Assembly: GCA_030849965.1 (NCBI GenBank)
Contig: JAVDKL010000003.1
Span: forward strand, 372,001 to 436,000
Direction: 5' to 3'
Length of the DNA: 64,000 nt
Source of the DNA: Schauerella fraxinea
GTDB taxonomy: Bacteria; Pseudomonadota; Gammaproteobacteria; Burkholderiales; Burkholderiaceae_B
Below, piece by piece: positions 9,980 to 19,944 of this stretch. A program made the position numbers and the translations under genes. Every line of letters begins with the position of its first letter. Position 1 is the first letter of the stretch. The notes under the pieces were generated by a model, which worked only from the letters and a program-made list of their open reading frames with translations, ran no database searches and was not told the origin of the DNA.

Positions 9980-10136
9980 TGCGTTGATTTTAAGAGAACT
10001 GTAAGACAATGTCGTATGGGACCGCGGGCGAGGCGCAGCACGACTGCAGGCCCGCTTCAGCCTCTGCAGGCATGGATGCTCGACCCGTAGACACCTGCAT
10101 TGTCAGACATCCAATGACATCGAAAAAACCTAAAGA

Positions 10137-10150
10137 GTTGACACTTTAAC
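10137..10150. promoter_or_regulatory. GntR-type operator over the gntR -35 box
   Basis: GTTGACACTTTAAC, imperfect palindrome with the same CACT centre and the same TTTxAC right arm as the site at 9845-9858 (11 of 14 bases identical). Overlap with the gntR -35 box predicts autorepression. Confidence 0.6.
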
Positions 10151-10165
10151 AATCGGTTTGATAAT
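10138..10165 (+). promoter_or_regulatory. Sigma-70 promoter of gntR
   Basis: Consensus -35 TTGACA (10138-10143), 16-bp spacer, -10 GATAAT (10160-10165). The predicted start of transcription (about 10172) is only some 5 nt before the ATG at 10177, so the message would be leaderless or nearly so. Confidence 0.75.
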
Positions 10166-10176
10166 CTGGCGACATC

Positions 10177-10887
10177 ATGAGTGACTCCCGCCCGCCCACC
10201 ACCAGCCTTGAAGACACCACCGGCCCACTGGCCGATGCCGTGTTTGCGCACATGCTCGAGTGGATTTATCAAGGGCGGCTCTCGCCCGATAGCGTCATCA
10301 ACGAAGTCGCCATCGCGCAGGAGTTCGGCGTGAGCCGTGGACCCGTACGCGAAGCCGTGCGCCGCCTGCAGGGCATTCAATTGGTCACCCGCGAGCCGTA
10401 CGTCAAGGCACGCGTGGCCTCGATGTCGGCCGAGTCCGCCATTGAGCTCTTTCAGATGCGCATGGCGCTCGAGGGCGTGGCGTGCCAGTTGGCGACGCGC
10501 CGCATGTCGGATGACGAGATTGCGCTGTTGATCATGGAACTTGAGCAGGATCGCCAACGTCAGGTGGAAGCCGATGCTGGCGCGTCGAAGGCACCGCGCG
10601 TGTTCGACTTTCACGAGCGCATCGTGCGCGCCAGCGGCAACAGCCGCATCGTGAATGCGTTGTGCGGCGACCTTTATCACTTGCTGCGCGTTTACCGCCG
10701 CCATTCGGGCACCGTGCTCGAACGCAAGCACGACGCGTATGCCGAGCATTGGCAAATCCTGCGCGCCATGAAATCGCGCGATGCCGATCTCGCCGAATCG
10801 CTGATGCGCTCGCATATCGAGCGCGCAGCCCAGCATTTGTTCGATCACCTGGGCGACACACCGTTGTCGGCCACTGCATCGAAATAA
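10177..10887 (+). CDS. GntR-family (FadR/FCD) transcriptional regulator
   Basis: 236 residues: winged helix-turn-helix at about 20-85 (EFGVSRGPVREAVRRLQGIQLV is the recognition region) and an FCD ligand-binding domain at about 95-225 with metal/ligand-type residues in FDFHERIV and LMRSHIERA. Lies divergent to acnA and directly upstream of the lyase gene at 10946, so it probably controls both sides in response to a carboxylic acid. The ATG at 10177 lacks a Shine-Dalgarno, consistent with the near-leaderless promoter placement. Confidence 0.9.
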   Translation: MSDSRPPTTSLEDTTGPLADAVFAHMLEWIYQGRLSPDSVINEVAIAQEFGVSRGPVREAVRRLQGIQLVTREPYVKARVASMSAESAIELFQMRMALEGVACQLATRRMSDDEIALLIMELEQDRQRQVEADAGASKAPRVFDFHERIVRASGNSRIVNALCGDLYHLLRVYRRHSGTVLERKHDAYAEHWQILRAMKSRDADLAESLMRSHIERAAQHLFDHLGDTPLSATASK

Positions 10888-10945
10888 CGATTCGCGCCGC
10901 ACGCTGCAAGGCTGCGGTGCACTTTCTTTCTTCTGGAGCACCTGT

Positions 10946-11848
10946 ATGAGTCAAGCCCGTAAATTTCGGGAATTGTTGAACACCGAACCGTTTATCGTGT
11001 CGCCCGGTGTTTACGATGGCTACAGCATTCGATTGGTCGAGGCCGCCGGCTTCAAAACGGCATGCACCAGCGGTGCGGCCTTGTCCAACGCGCTGTTGGG
11101 TATCGCCGACATCGGCGTCATGGGCTTGAGCGAAAACGTCAACCACTGCCGCCACTTGGCGCGTGCCGTGTCGATTCCGCTCACGGCCGACGCCGACACG
11201 GGCTACGGCAATCCGGTCAACGTGTTCCATACCGTGCGCATGTTTGAAGAGGCAGGCATCGCCGGCGTCAACATCGAAGATCAGGTCAGCCCCAAGCGCT
11301 GCGGTCACATGCCGGGCAAGGACGTGATCCCGCTGGAAGAGATGGTCAAGAAGATTGAAGCCGCGTGCGAAGCGCGCCGCGACGACGCCTTCGTCATCAT
11401 CGCCCGCACCGATTCGCTCGCCGTGGAAGGTATCGAAGGCGCGATCAAGCGTGCCCGTGCGTATGCCGCGGCCGGCGCCGACATGCTGTTTCCGGATGCC
11501 GTGCGCACCGAAGACGACATCAAGCGCATCGTGGACGCAGCCGGTATCCCCATCAGCGTCAACATGGGCTTCGGCATACGCGAACGCCCGACCACGCCGC
11601 TCATTCCGCTGCCGCGCCTGAAAGAACTCGGTGTGAAGCGCATCAGCCTGCCGCGCATGTTGCCGGCCGCTGCCATTCGCTCGATGCAGGAAGCCTTGGC
11701 CGTGATGAAGGAAGTGATTGCGACGGGTGAACCGGCGCATCGTCCGGATCTGCTGGTGGGCATCGAAGACATCATGAAACTGATGGGCTACGAAGAGATG
11801 CGCGAGATGGAAAAGCGTTTGACGACGTTGCCGGCTGTGGCGGCATAA
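10946..11848 (+). CDS. Isocitrate lyase/PEP mutase family lyase
   Basis: 300-residue TIM-barrel enzyme of the ICL/PEP-mutase superfamily. The loop KRCGHMPGK (about residue 117) holds the catalytic Cys of true lyases (KKCGH in isocitrate lyase, KRCGH in 2-methylisocitrate lyase), which argues for C-C cleavage rather than phosphonate chemistry. Mg-binding acidic residues are in TADADTGYGN and NIEDQ. SD GGAG 8 nt before ATG 10946. It follows gntR by 58 bp. With aconitase nearby, a 2-methylisocitrate- or alkylmalate-like substrate is plausible; oxaloacetate decarboxylase is an alternative. Confidence 0.85.
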   Translation: MSQARKFRELLNTEPFIVSPGVYDGYSIRLVEAAGFKTACTSGAALSNALLGIADIGVMGLSENVNHCRHLARAVSIPLTADADTGYGNPVNVFHTVRMFEEAGIAGVNIEDQVSPKRCGHMPGKDVIPLEEMVKKIEAACEARRDDAFVIIARTDSLAVEGIEGAIKRARAYAAAGADMLFPDAVRTEDDIKRIVDAAGIPISVNMGFGIRERPTTPLIPLPRLKELGVKRISLPRMLPAAAIRSMQEALAVMKEVIATGEPAHRPDLLVGIEDIMKLMGYEEMREMEKRLTTLPAVAA

Positions 11849-11930
11849 AGCCGCAACGGCGATCGATGCCGCTCGCGCCGTCACAACGGCTAGCTCACCC
11901 ACCATCGCAGTCTCAGTCGCACGCGTAACC

Positions 11931-12674
11931 ATGATGCCGTCCTTATCCTTGCTTTCCGGTACACCCAGCGAGACGCCGAGGTGCCTGATCACCGGCGCCT
12001 CGTCGGGTATCGGCCTGGCGCTGGCGCAGCGACTGCTCGACGACGGCTGGCAGGTGATCGGCATCGACCGAGCGGCAGCGCCGCAGGACGCGTCGCCCGC
12101 GTTCGTGGGCATCGTGGCCGATCTGCTCGATCCGCGCGATTGCGATGCCGCGCTCGACGCCATCGGCGATACGCCACTGACGGCGATCGTGCATTGCGCG
12201 GGCATCGTGCGTTCCGGTGGGCTCACCGATACGGATATGGCAGAGGCCGATGCGCTATGGCAGTTGCACGCTGGCGCGCCGATGCGTCTCATGCGCGGGC
12301 TGGCCGATCGGCTGCCCGATCATGAGGGGCGGGTGATTCTGGTCTCGAGCCGTGCTGTGCTTGGCCGGCCCGGGCGTGCCGCCTACGCGGCCAGCAAAGC
12401 GGCACAGATCGGCTTGGCACGGAGCTGGGCGGCGGAGTTGGTCACGCGCGGCGTGACCGTTAACGTGGTGGCGCCGGGCGCCGTCGATACGCCCATGCTG
12501 CGCGACCCCGAGCGCGGCGCACCGCCCCGAACGGCGTTGCCGATCGGCCGCTTGATCGAACCTTCGGAAGTGGCGGCCACGATCGCGTTTCTGATCGGAC
12601 GGGAAGCTGGCGCGATCACTGGGCAAACGCTTTACGTGTGCGGCGGCGCGTCTTTGGATTTGCCTCATGGTTAA
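11931..12674 (+). CDS. SDR-family oxidoreductase
   Basis: 247-residue classical short-chain dehydrogenase: TGASSGIGLALAQRL (cofactor loop, N-terminal), active-site Ser in VILVSSRAV, and YAASK as the Y-x-x-x-K pair. Asp in GIDRAA after strand 2 suggests NAD preference. Last bases overlap the next SDR by 8 nt, so the two are coupled. Probably oxidises a hydroxy-acid or alcohol intermediate of the pathway served by the neighbouring lyase; substrate unknown. Confidence 0.85.
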   Translation: MMPSLSLLSGTPSETPRCLITGASSGIGLALAQRLLDDGWQVIGIDRAAAPQDASPAFVGIVADLLDPRDCDAALDAIGDTPLTAIVHCAGIVRSGGLTDTDMAEADALWQLHAGAPMRLMRGLADRLPDHEGRVILVSSRAVLGRPGRAAYAASKAAQIGLARSWAAELVTRGVTVNVVAPGAVDTPMLRDPERGAPPRTALPIGRLIEPSEVAATIAFLIGREAGAITGQTLYVCGGASLDLPHG

Positions 12675-13482
12675 TGCTTTTTCACCTGCACCGCGCGTGT
12701 GCGTGATTACCGGTGCCGCCGGCGATATTGGATCGGCGATCACCGAACGCTTTCTTGCGCAGGGCTGCCGGGTGGCCGCCCTGGATCTGAACGCAACCGT
12801 ACTGGCCGAGCGCTACAAGGCGTGGTCTGACGTCGAAACCGACGCACAGCGCGCGCCCGATGACGGCATCCTGCATGACGGTTCTGCCGATCTCATGATG
12901 CTCGCCTGCAACGTGGCCGACACGGCATCCGTAGTCTCGGCGATCGATGCCGTGGCCGCCCGCTGGGGCAGGGTTGATGTGCTCGTCAATAACGCTGCCG
13001 CCGTGACCTCCTCGCAACCGGTCTGCGATCTGGACGAGGCGGCTTGGCAGGTGGCGCTGGACGTCAATCTCACTGGCGCCTGGCGCATGTCGCGCGCTTG
13101 TGTGCCGCACATGGCGGCCAGCGGCGGCGGCGTGATTTTGAATATGTCGTCTCAGCTCGGTCATGTGACCGCAGCCGGACGCGGTGCCTACGGCGTGAGT
13201 AAAGCCGCCTTGATGGCGCTTACGCGGTCGCTTGCGGTCGACTACGCCGACCAAGGCATTCGTGCGGTCAGCTTATCGCCTGGCGCCGTACTCACCAGTC
13301 GTGTCGTCAAGCGCTACGGCGGCGCTGACGCAGCCACGCGCACATTGGCGCCACGTTATCCCATGCAGCGGTTGGGCACGGTCGAAGACGTGGCAGAAGC
13401 CGCATTGTTTCTTACCGGCGACGGGGCAGGGTTCATTACCGGAACCGATCTGCTCGTCGACGGGGGATATACAGCCGTCTAG
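12667..13482 (+). CDS. SDR-family oxidoreductase
   Basis: 271 residues with ITGAAGDIGSAITERF, the NNAA motif, and catalytic Ser/Tyr/Lys in NMSSQLG and YGVSKAALM. A roughly 25-residue longer segment between strand 2 and strand 3 (about residues 50-75) distinguishes it from the upstream paralogue. Starts inside the end of the previous SDR (8-nt overlap). Part of the gntR-side operon. Confidence 0.85.
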   Translation: MVNAFSPAPRVCVITGAAGDIGSAITERFLAQGCRVAALDLNATVLAERYKAWSDVETDAQRAPDDGILHDGSADLMMLACNVADTASVVSAIDAVAARWGRVDVLVNNAAAVTSSQPVCDLDEAAWQVALDVNLTGAWRMSRACVPHMAASGGGVILNMSSQLGHVTAAGRGAYGVSKAALMALTRSLAVDYADQGIRAVSLSPGAVLTSRVVKRYGGADAATRTLAPRYPMQRLGTVEDVAEAALFLTGDGAGFITGTDLLVDGGYTAV

Positions 13483-13534
13483 GCCTCGATGTCTAGGCTT
13501 AACAAGGGGAAGTCATGTTCGGGAGTAAAGCCGT

Positions 13535-14578
13535 ATGAAGAAGTTCGCCAACCATCGCGCATCGCGCGGTGTCGATTGCATGCGTCGCGGGATTGCCGCA
13601 GCGATGCTCGTGCCGTTTATGGGACTGGTCGGCACGCTTGCCGCACCGACGCTCGCCGTGGCTGCGGATGACGCTGCCACGTACCCCACACGCGTGGTCA
13701 CCATCGTCGTGCCGTTTCCCGCAGGCGGCGCCACCGACATCACCGGCCGTTTGCTGGCCGAAGGCTTGTCGAAGAAATGGGGCCAATCGGTTGTGGTCGA
13801 GAACCGGCCCGGTGCCGGCGGTAACCTGGGGTCGGAAGTCGTGGCCCGTGCTGCGCCCGATGGCTACAGCATCATTCTCGGCGTGACCGGATCGCATGGC
13901 ATCAACACCTCGTTGTATTCCAATATGCGATATCACCCGCTCAAGGATTTTGAGCCCGTCACGCAAGCCACGCTGTATCCCAATGCCATCGTGGTCAATA
14001 ACGAGGTGCCCGCCAACAATCTGCAAGAGCTGATCGCGTTGCTCAAGGCCGATCCGGGCAAGTACTCGTACGGTTCCGACGGCAATGGCACGGCTTCGCA
14101 CCTCGGCATGGAAATGCTGCGCAGCAAAGGGCATTTTCCGATCGCGCACATTCCGTATCGCGGCAGCACGCCGATGATCACGGATCTGATCGGCGGTCAG
14201 ATCCAGGTGGGCATTACCGGCTTGCCGGCCGTGCAGGCCTACGTGAAATCCGGCAAGCTCAAGATGATTGCCGTGACCACGGCAGAGCGCTTTCCCAGCA
14301 CGCCCGACTATCCCACGGTGGCCGAGCAAGGCTTCCCCGGATTCTCGGCGCCGCCCTGGTCGGGTTTCTTCGTGCCCAAAGGCACGCCCAAACCCATTAT
14401 CGACAAGCTCTCGGCCGACATGCGCAGCGTCATGGAGCAGCCTGAAACGAAAGCGAAGATGCTTGCTGCAGGCAGCGAATTCACGCCCAGCACGCCGGAA
14501 CAATTTCGTGCTTTCGTAGATAGCGAAATTACGAAATGGGCCGAGGCCGTGAAGATCTCGGGTGCCAAGGTCGACTGA
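13535..14578 (+). CDS. Bug/TctC-family tripartite tricarboxylate transporter substrate-binding protein
   Basis: Periplasmic receptor, 347 residues. An N-terminal signal segment ends near AVAAD (about residue 44), then YPTRVVTIVVPFPAGGATDITGRLLAE, the standard Bug opening, and the later HIPYRGSTPMITDLIGGQIQ block. No membrane TctA/TctB subunits are nearby, which is usual for Bug proteins in Bordetella relatives. Ends the catabolic run begun at gntR and is followed by a strong terminator, so it likely captures the carboxylate that the operon degrades. Confidence 0.92.
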   Translation: MKKFANHRASRGVDCMRRGIAAAMLVPFMGLVGTLAAPTLAVAADDAATYPTRVVTIVVPFPAGGATDITGRLLAEGLSKKWGQSVVVENRPGAGGNLGSEVVARAAPDGYSIILGVTGSHGINTSLYSNMRYHPLKDFEPVTQATLYPNAIVVNNEVPANNLQELIALLKADPGKYSYGSDGNGTASHLGMEMLRSKGHFPIAHIPYRGSTPMITDLIGGQIQVGITGLPAVQAYVKSGKLKMIAVTTAERFPSTPDYPTVAEQGFPGFSAPPWSGFFVPKGTPKPIIDKLSADMRSVMEQPETKAKMLAAGSEFTPSTPEQFRAFVDSEITKWAEAVKISGAKVD

Positions 14579-14663
14579 TCCTGGCGCGCGGTGGAGGACG
14601 TTGAATTCGTCGGAATCCTCAAGCCTTGTGCTTGTGTCCTCCAGCAAATCTCCCGCCAATAGC

Positions 14664-14698
14664 AAAGCGGACCGATAGTCGGTCCGCTTTTTCTTTGC
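14664..14698. terminator. Intrinsic terminator between the Bug gene and yihY
   Basis: Perfect 12-bp stem AAAGCGGACCGA / TCGGTCCGCTTT with a 3-nt loop (14664-14690) followed by TTCTTT. Convergent genes on both sides; A/T runs allow use on both strands. Confidence 0.9.
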
Positions 14699-14720
14699 CT
14701 GCGCACGCCGCGATGTGGGC

Positions 14721-15647
14721 TCAGCCAATCGGCTGCGAAGTCGTTCCCGCGTCCATGCGTGCGGCATGCCGCGCCTTGGTACCGAAGCGCTCGGCAAACT
14801 GCCGGGTAATCACCGCGCCCATGAAGAAAATCTGCGCCGAATAATAAATCCACAACAGCAGCGCCACGACCGAGCCCGCCGCACCATACGACGATGCGAC
14901 GCCGTCACGGCCCAAATACAGTCCGATGGCATACTTGCCCACCAGAAACAGAATCGCCGTAATGATCGCGCCCGGCACCACATCCCGCCACGACAGCTTC
15001 GTGCTCGGCAACAGCTTGTAGATCACCGCAAACAGCGCGCACACCACGCTGAACGCAAACAGATTCGCAAACAGATCGGCCACGGTGGCAAACGACGACG
15101 CGGCCCACATCGTGCCGTAATAACTCTTGGCGGCCGCAAGCCCAGCATTCACGCTAAGAGAAATCAACAAGAAGAGCGCCAGTACGAGCACCAGGCCGAA
15201 CGATGCAAATCGCGTCCGCACAAAACCTTTAATCCCTTCGGGCTTGGCCGCTTCCACTTCCCACATATCGTCCAGGCTCGCCTGCAGCTCGGCGAAGGCG
15301 GTCGTGGCGCTGAAGATCAGCACCCCGATCGACACCATTGCAGCGATGATGCCACTATTGGATTCGTGTGCGCTGGCCAGCACGGTCTGGATCACTTCCG
15401 CACCGCGTTCGCCGGTGAGGTCGCGCAGCTGATCCACCAACTGCGCCTGCACCGCCACTTCGCCGAAGAAAAAGCCAGCCACGGCAATCACCAGAATCAG
15501 CATCGGCGCCAGCGAGAAAATCATGTACAAGGCAAGCGCGGCACCTTTACTGGCGGCGCGATGCTTGGACCACTGCGCGGCCGATTCCTTCAGCATGGCG
15601 CCCACTGAGCGAAAGCTCATGACGCGAAGTTCGCCGGGAAGTTTCAT
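14721..15647 (-). CDS. YihY/BrkB-family inner-membrane protein
   Basis: 308-residue polytopic membrane protein of the YihY/virulence factor BrkB family. Hydrophobic segments include ALYMIFSLAPMLILVIAVAGFFFG near residue 35-60 and the conserved SYGAAGSVVALLLWIYYSAQIFF (about 235-260), the family signature. Start at ATG 15647 is supported by AAGGA 8 nt upstream; the longer frame to 15839 has no such signal. Formerly called RNase BN, a claim since withdrawn; real role unknown. Confidence 0.87.
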   Translation of the reverse strand: MKLPGELRVMSFRSVGAMLKESAAQWSKHRAASKGAALALYMIFSLAPMLILVIAVAGFFFGEVAVQAQLVDQLRDLTGERGAEVIQTVLASAHESNSGIIAAMVSIGVLIFSATTAFAELQASLDDMWEVEAAKPEGIKGFVRTRFASFGLVLVLALFLLISLSVNAGLAAAKSYYGTMWAASSFATVADLFANLFAFSVVCALFAVIYKLLPSTKLSWRDVVPGAIITAILFLVGKYAIGLYLGRDGVASSYGAAGSVVALLLWIYYSAQIFFMGAVITRQFAERFGTKARHAARMDAGTTSQPIG

Positions 15648-15900
15648 AACGGATCCTTGGGTTTTGATGCTGAAGCTTGAGGCGCGGTGAAGGCGGGCAG
15701 GGCATGACGCGCTGCCCGCTGGCTTAATTGTTGAGCCCCGCAATTGGGATGCCCATAGCGGAACGGTTCGCAGCCAGTTTAACGGCGTTGACCGCACAGG
15801 TCGGCTCGTCATGGAGCGGAATGCGGATGCGGCTGGCAAAGCGAGCTATGCCCGCGCACGTAACGCCAAGCACGTCAGTGCTGATGCGCAATCAACGCCG

Positions 15901-15943
15901 CACAAAGCAAAACACCCCGGCAGGCGAACCTGTCGAGGTGTTT
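15901..15943 (-). terminator. Rho-independent terminator downstream of groEL
   Basis: On the minus strand a hairpin formed by 15911-15924 and 15929-15942 (CAGG-TTCG-CCTG top, AACACC/GGGTGTT base) is followed by a TTTTGCTTTG tract. A second inverted repeat, GGATCCGGT-N4-ACCGGATCC (15954-15975), lies between it and the groEL stop. Confidence 0.75.
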
Positions 15944-16021
15944 GTGGTGCGGTGGATCCGGTTTTCACCGGATCCCAGGCAGTGCCGTTGCCGGCTTGCC
16001 TGTGAAGCAGGGAAGTTGGAC

Positions 16022-17722
<1,701 letters not shown>

Positions 17723-18010
17723 TTACGAGATCACGGCGAGGATTTCTTCCTCGCGGATAACGAGCAATTCCTCGCCATCGACCTTGACGGCTTGGCCGGC
17801 ATACTTGCCGAACAACACCTTGTCGCCTGCTTTCAGGTCGACCGGCAACAGCTTGCCGTCTTCCGTCTTCTTGCCGGGACCGACAGCAATGACTTCACCT
17901 TGGTCGGGCTTTTCAGCCGCGCTTTCAGGGATGACGATGCCCGAGGCAGTGGTGCGCTCGTTGTCCAGGCGTTTGATGATCACGCGATCATTCAGGGGAC
18001 GCAGGGCCAT
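17723..18010 (-). CDS. groES: Co-chaperonin GroES (10 kDa)
   Basis: 95 residues, typical length, starting [16 protein letters not shown] with the mobile-loop region [11 protein letters not shown] and VLFGKYAGQ. First gene of the groESL operon. Confidence 0.98.
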   Translation of the reverse strand: MALRPLNDRVIIKRLDNERTTASGIVIPESAAEKPDQGEVIAVGPGKKTEDGKLLPVDLKAGDKVLFGKYAGQAVKVDGEELLVIREEEILAVIS

Positions 18011-18072
18011 GAAAAACTCCTGTAATTAGGTAAATAAGACACGAAGGTCTGAGACACATGGGTCCGAGAGTG

Positions 18073-18099
18073 TTAGCACTCTCTAGGATCGAGTGCTAA
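18073..18099. promoter_or_regulatory. CIRCE element (HrcA operator)
   Basis: Perfect consensus inverted repeat TTAGCACTC-N9-GAGTGCTAA, lying at and just after the -10 box of the groES promoter. Implies repression of groESL by HrcA. Confidence 0.97.
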
Positions 18100-18126
18100 T
18101 TATAAGGACGATGTGACAGTCTTCAA
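18099..18126 (-). promoter_or_regulatory. groESL promoter
   Basis: Minus strand: -35 TTGAAG (18121-18126), 16-bp spacer, -10 TATAAT (18099-18104). The -10 abuts the CIRCE palindrome, the expected layout for HrcA control. I see no good sigma-32 match. Confidence 0.8.
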
Positions 18127-18703
18127 GAGGGCGGGGTGGGGGTGTTACAAAATGGTGTGGCGGTAGTTCATACGGAGGCTAGACGCGTTCAAGAGGCTAA
18201 GTTCCCCGGTTTCTTCGTAACAGCCTGTGCGGCGCTCCAGCCGACGGGTACCCGGCGTGATTCTTTTAGACTTTATGGCGTCACTACAGTTATGCCGACT
18301 AGCCGAATTTGGCTCGCTGGCATTATCTCCATACAGGGCACCTATAAGCATTAGCGAATGCATGCTGGTTGGCTCCTATCGTTTTCAGGTGCCACTCCAT
18401 GCTTGGAGGCACTAGTTTGGCTTCGCCTGAATGCACTTGATTGAGTCGCAACTCTGGAAACGCAGCGATGTGGTGAACAGATCGACGCCATCGTCAAGAT
18501 AACTGTCGTTCCTCAAGAGATGAGCCTCCAGATCTTGTCGGAATCGAATTAGTGTTGATCCGCTCTATGCACAGCGTGACGATGTGGCCTCGAACAAATT
18601 CGGAACTGGCGTTGGTATCAATAGTGGTGGTCCGCGGTATCCTGCTAATGTGAACTCCGGACTGAACGTCGGAGCCATTTTGCCTATTCGAAAAGGTCCG
18701 CCA
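18127..18703. other. Gene-free left flank of the AT-rich island
   Basis: About 570 bp between the groES promoter and the first island gene. All frames are short and none resembles a known protein. Base composition is lower in G+C than the flanking chromosome. I see no tRNA, no transposase remnant and no convincing attachment repeat; TTCAAGAGG occurs twice (near 18122 and 18188) but that is weak. Confidence 0.5.
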
Positions 18704-19366
18704 ATGGAATTGAGCACACAACGTCGACTGGCCGAGGCGGTTGCCAGTTGGCTTCACTTCGAGTTTTGCTGTCATAGAGGAAAGATGCTGGATGAGAGCG
18801 CATTGAAATCTTGCGTCGGCCAAGTGCTTAGTTCATTGCCTGCGCCTCCTGGCTCACTTACGCACACGAATTATGCTCACCCAGATATCGCCCGTGAGAA
18901 AGGCCCGGGACGGCAGCGCGCCGTGGATTATGCGGTCGTCACCCTAACCGACAAAGGGATTCGACCGAAGATAACGTACGCTATTGAGTGTAAGTGGGCG
19001 GGTTCATCGCATACGACCGATAAGACGATCATCAGAGATTTGACGCGCCTCAGTCTAATTCACGACCGAAGCAAAGACACTGAATGCTATTTCGTTGTCG
19101 CTGGAGAAAAAAGAGAGATGGGGAAACTTCTTGCGAAGTCTATATTTAACGGCCCGGCTAAGTCCTCCGGGTTGATTCCAAAGGGCGGTAATGGTGCCCT
19201 AAAGCTCAGAAATGTTAGCAATGTGCTTTGCCAAGCAGCAAGCGCCATCTATCCAACTTGCGCAACAATTGGAATGACGCCGTCAGGCTTGGTATTCACA
19301 CCTAAAAATAACAGCGAATTCACTTTTCAAGCATTTGCTTGGCGAATAGGCAACAAGGCGGTCTAA
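18704..19366 (+). CDS. Hypothetical protein with PD-(D/E)XK nuclease-like core
   Basis: 220 residues from ATG 18704 (AAAAGG 8 nt upstream); an in-frame GTG at 18584 would add 40 residues of unlikely sequence. I do not recognise a named family. The middle holds RAVDYAVVTL (about residue 75) and, some 20 residues later, YAIECKW, i.e. D...ExK as in PD-(D/E)XK nucleases. The rest is mixed alpha/beta with no membrane segment. Composition is AT-richer than the chromosome. It converges on the Mrr-STAND gene across a 580-bp spacer; a role in defence is inference from that company. Confidence 0.6.
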   Translation: MELSTQRRLAEAVASWLHFEFCCHRGKMLDESALKSCVGQVLSSLPAPPGSLTHTNYAHPDIAREKGPGRQRAVDYAVVTLTDKGIRPKITYAIECKWAGSSHTTDKTIIRDLTRLSLIHDRSKDTECYFVVAGEKREMGKLLAKSIFNGPAKSSGLIPKGGNGALKLRNVSNVLCQAASAIYPTCATIGMTPSGLVFTPKNNSEFTFQAFAWRIGNKAV

Positions 19367-19944
19367 CACTTCATATGTCGAGTTCGGCCACGACGAGTCT
19401 TAGACTTTCTTCTTGACATTTGCTATTCAAACCGAATTCGCTGGCTAGGTGACTACGGCATCGAGCGAGGTCTGCAGCGATCGATGTCGGCACCGCCTTT
19501 AGCAGCTCCGGTCATCACAATGCTGAAAGCAGAGTAAGTGGTATCAAGAACGGAGCGCTGAAGCCCAAGATGAATTCGGTCGAGCCAAGTCATGTGATGT
19601 CTTGACCAAGCTTGAGGGTACTTAGAGGAAGCACGGGACCGTCCCCGTCAGCGATTAAAAATTGTATCTTAGATTTAAAGTATTTTAAGTAAAGATTCTC
19701 AGTTGACTCTTAGCGACTCGCCAATACTGATAGGCGACGACAGCACCGCTCATTCGTCGAGGCGCTCGGCTGTAGCGGTCCCTAGGGTCCTAACCATCCT
19801 CTAGAGTATCGTAAAGATGTTCGGCTGAATACTTCAGTGATTTCTACCCTAAAATTGATTCGGGATTAGACCTTGAATATAGGCCAATGTATTGGCCGTC
19901 GACCGATCTTCTGAAATAGCAGTTGAACTTAGTATCCACAACTA
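19367..19944. other. Gene-free spacer inside the AT-rich island
   Basis: 578 bp between convergent island genes. No frame over 60 codons looks real. An imperfect palindrome (ACGGGACCGTCCCCGT, near 19633) is followed by an AT-rich stretch around 19660-19700. Possibly decayed coding DNA; nothing else recognised. Confidence 0.5.

Larger units (their letters stand above)
9802..10176. other. Divergent control region between acnA and gntR (no gene)
   Basis: About 370 bp without a convincing coding frame. It contains both promoters, two copies of the 14-bp operator and the small hairpin; the remaining central part (roughly 9980-10130) shows nothing I can name. Confidence 0.7.

Noticed and set aside
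10532-12292. 586-codon minus-strand frame through gntR, the lyase and an SDR
   Set aside because: Spans three clear plus-strand genes and encodes low-information His/Arg/Ala-rich sequence.
15954-15975. GGATCC-containing inverted repeat after groEL as an attachment site
   Set aside because: It sits beside the terminator and is more simply a stable hairpin; no mobile gene is near.
18494-18823. 109-codon minus-strand frame on the island flank, and a TTCGATTCC string hinting at a tRNA T-arm
   Set aside because: The frame overlaps the start of the 18704 gene and has no ribosome site; the flanking bases do not pair as a T-stem, so no tRNA.
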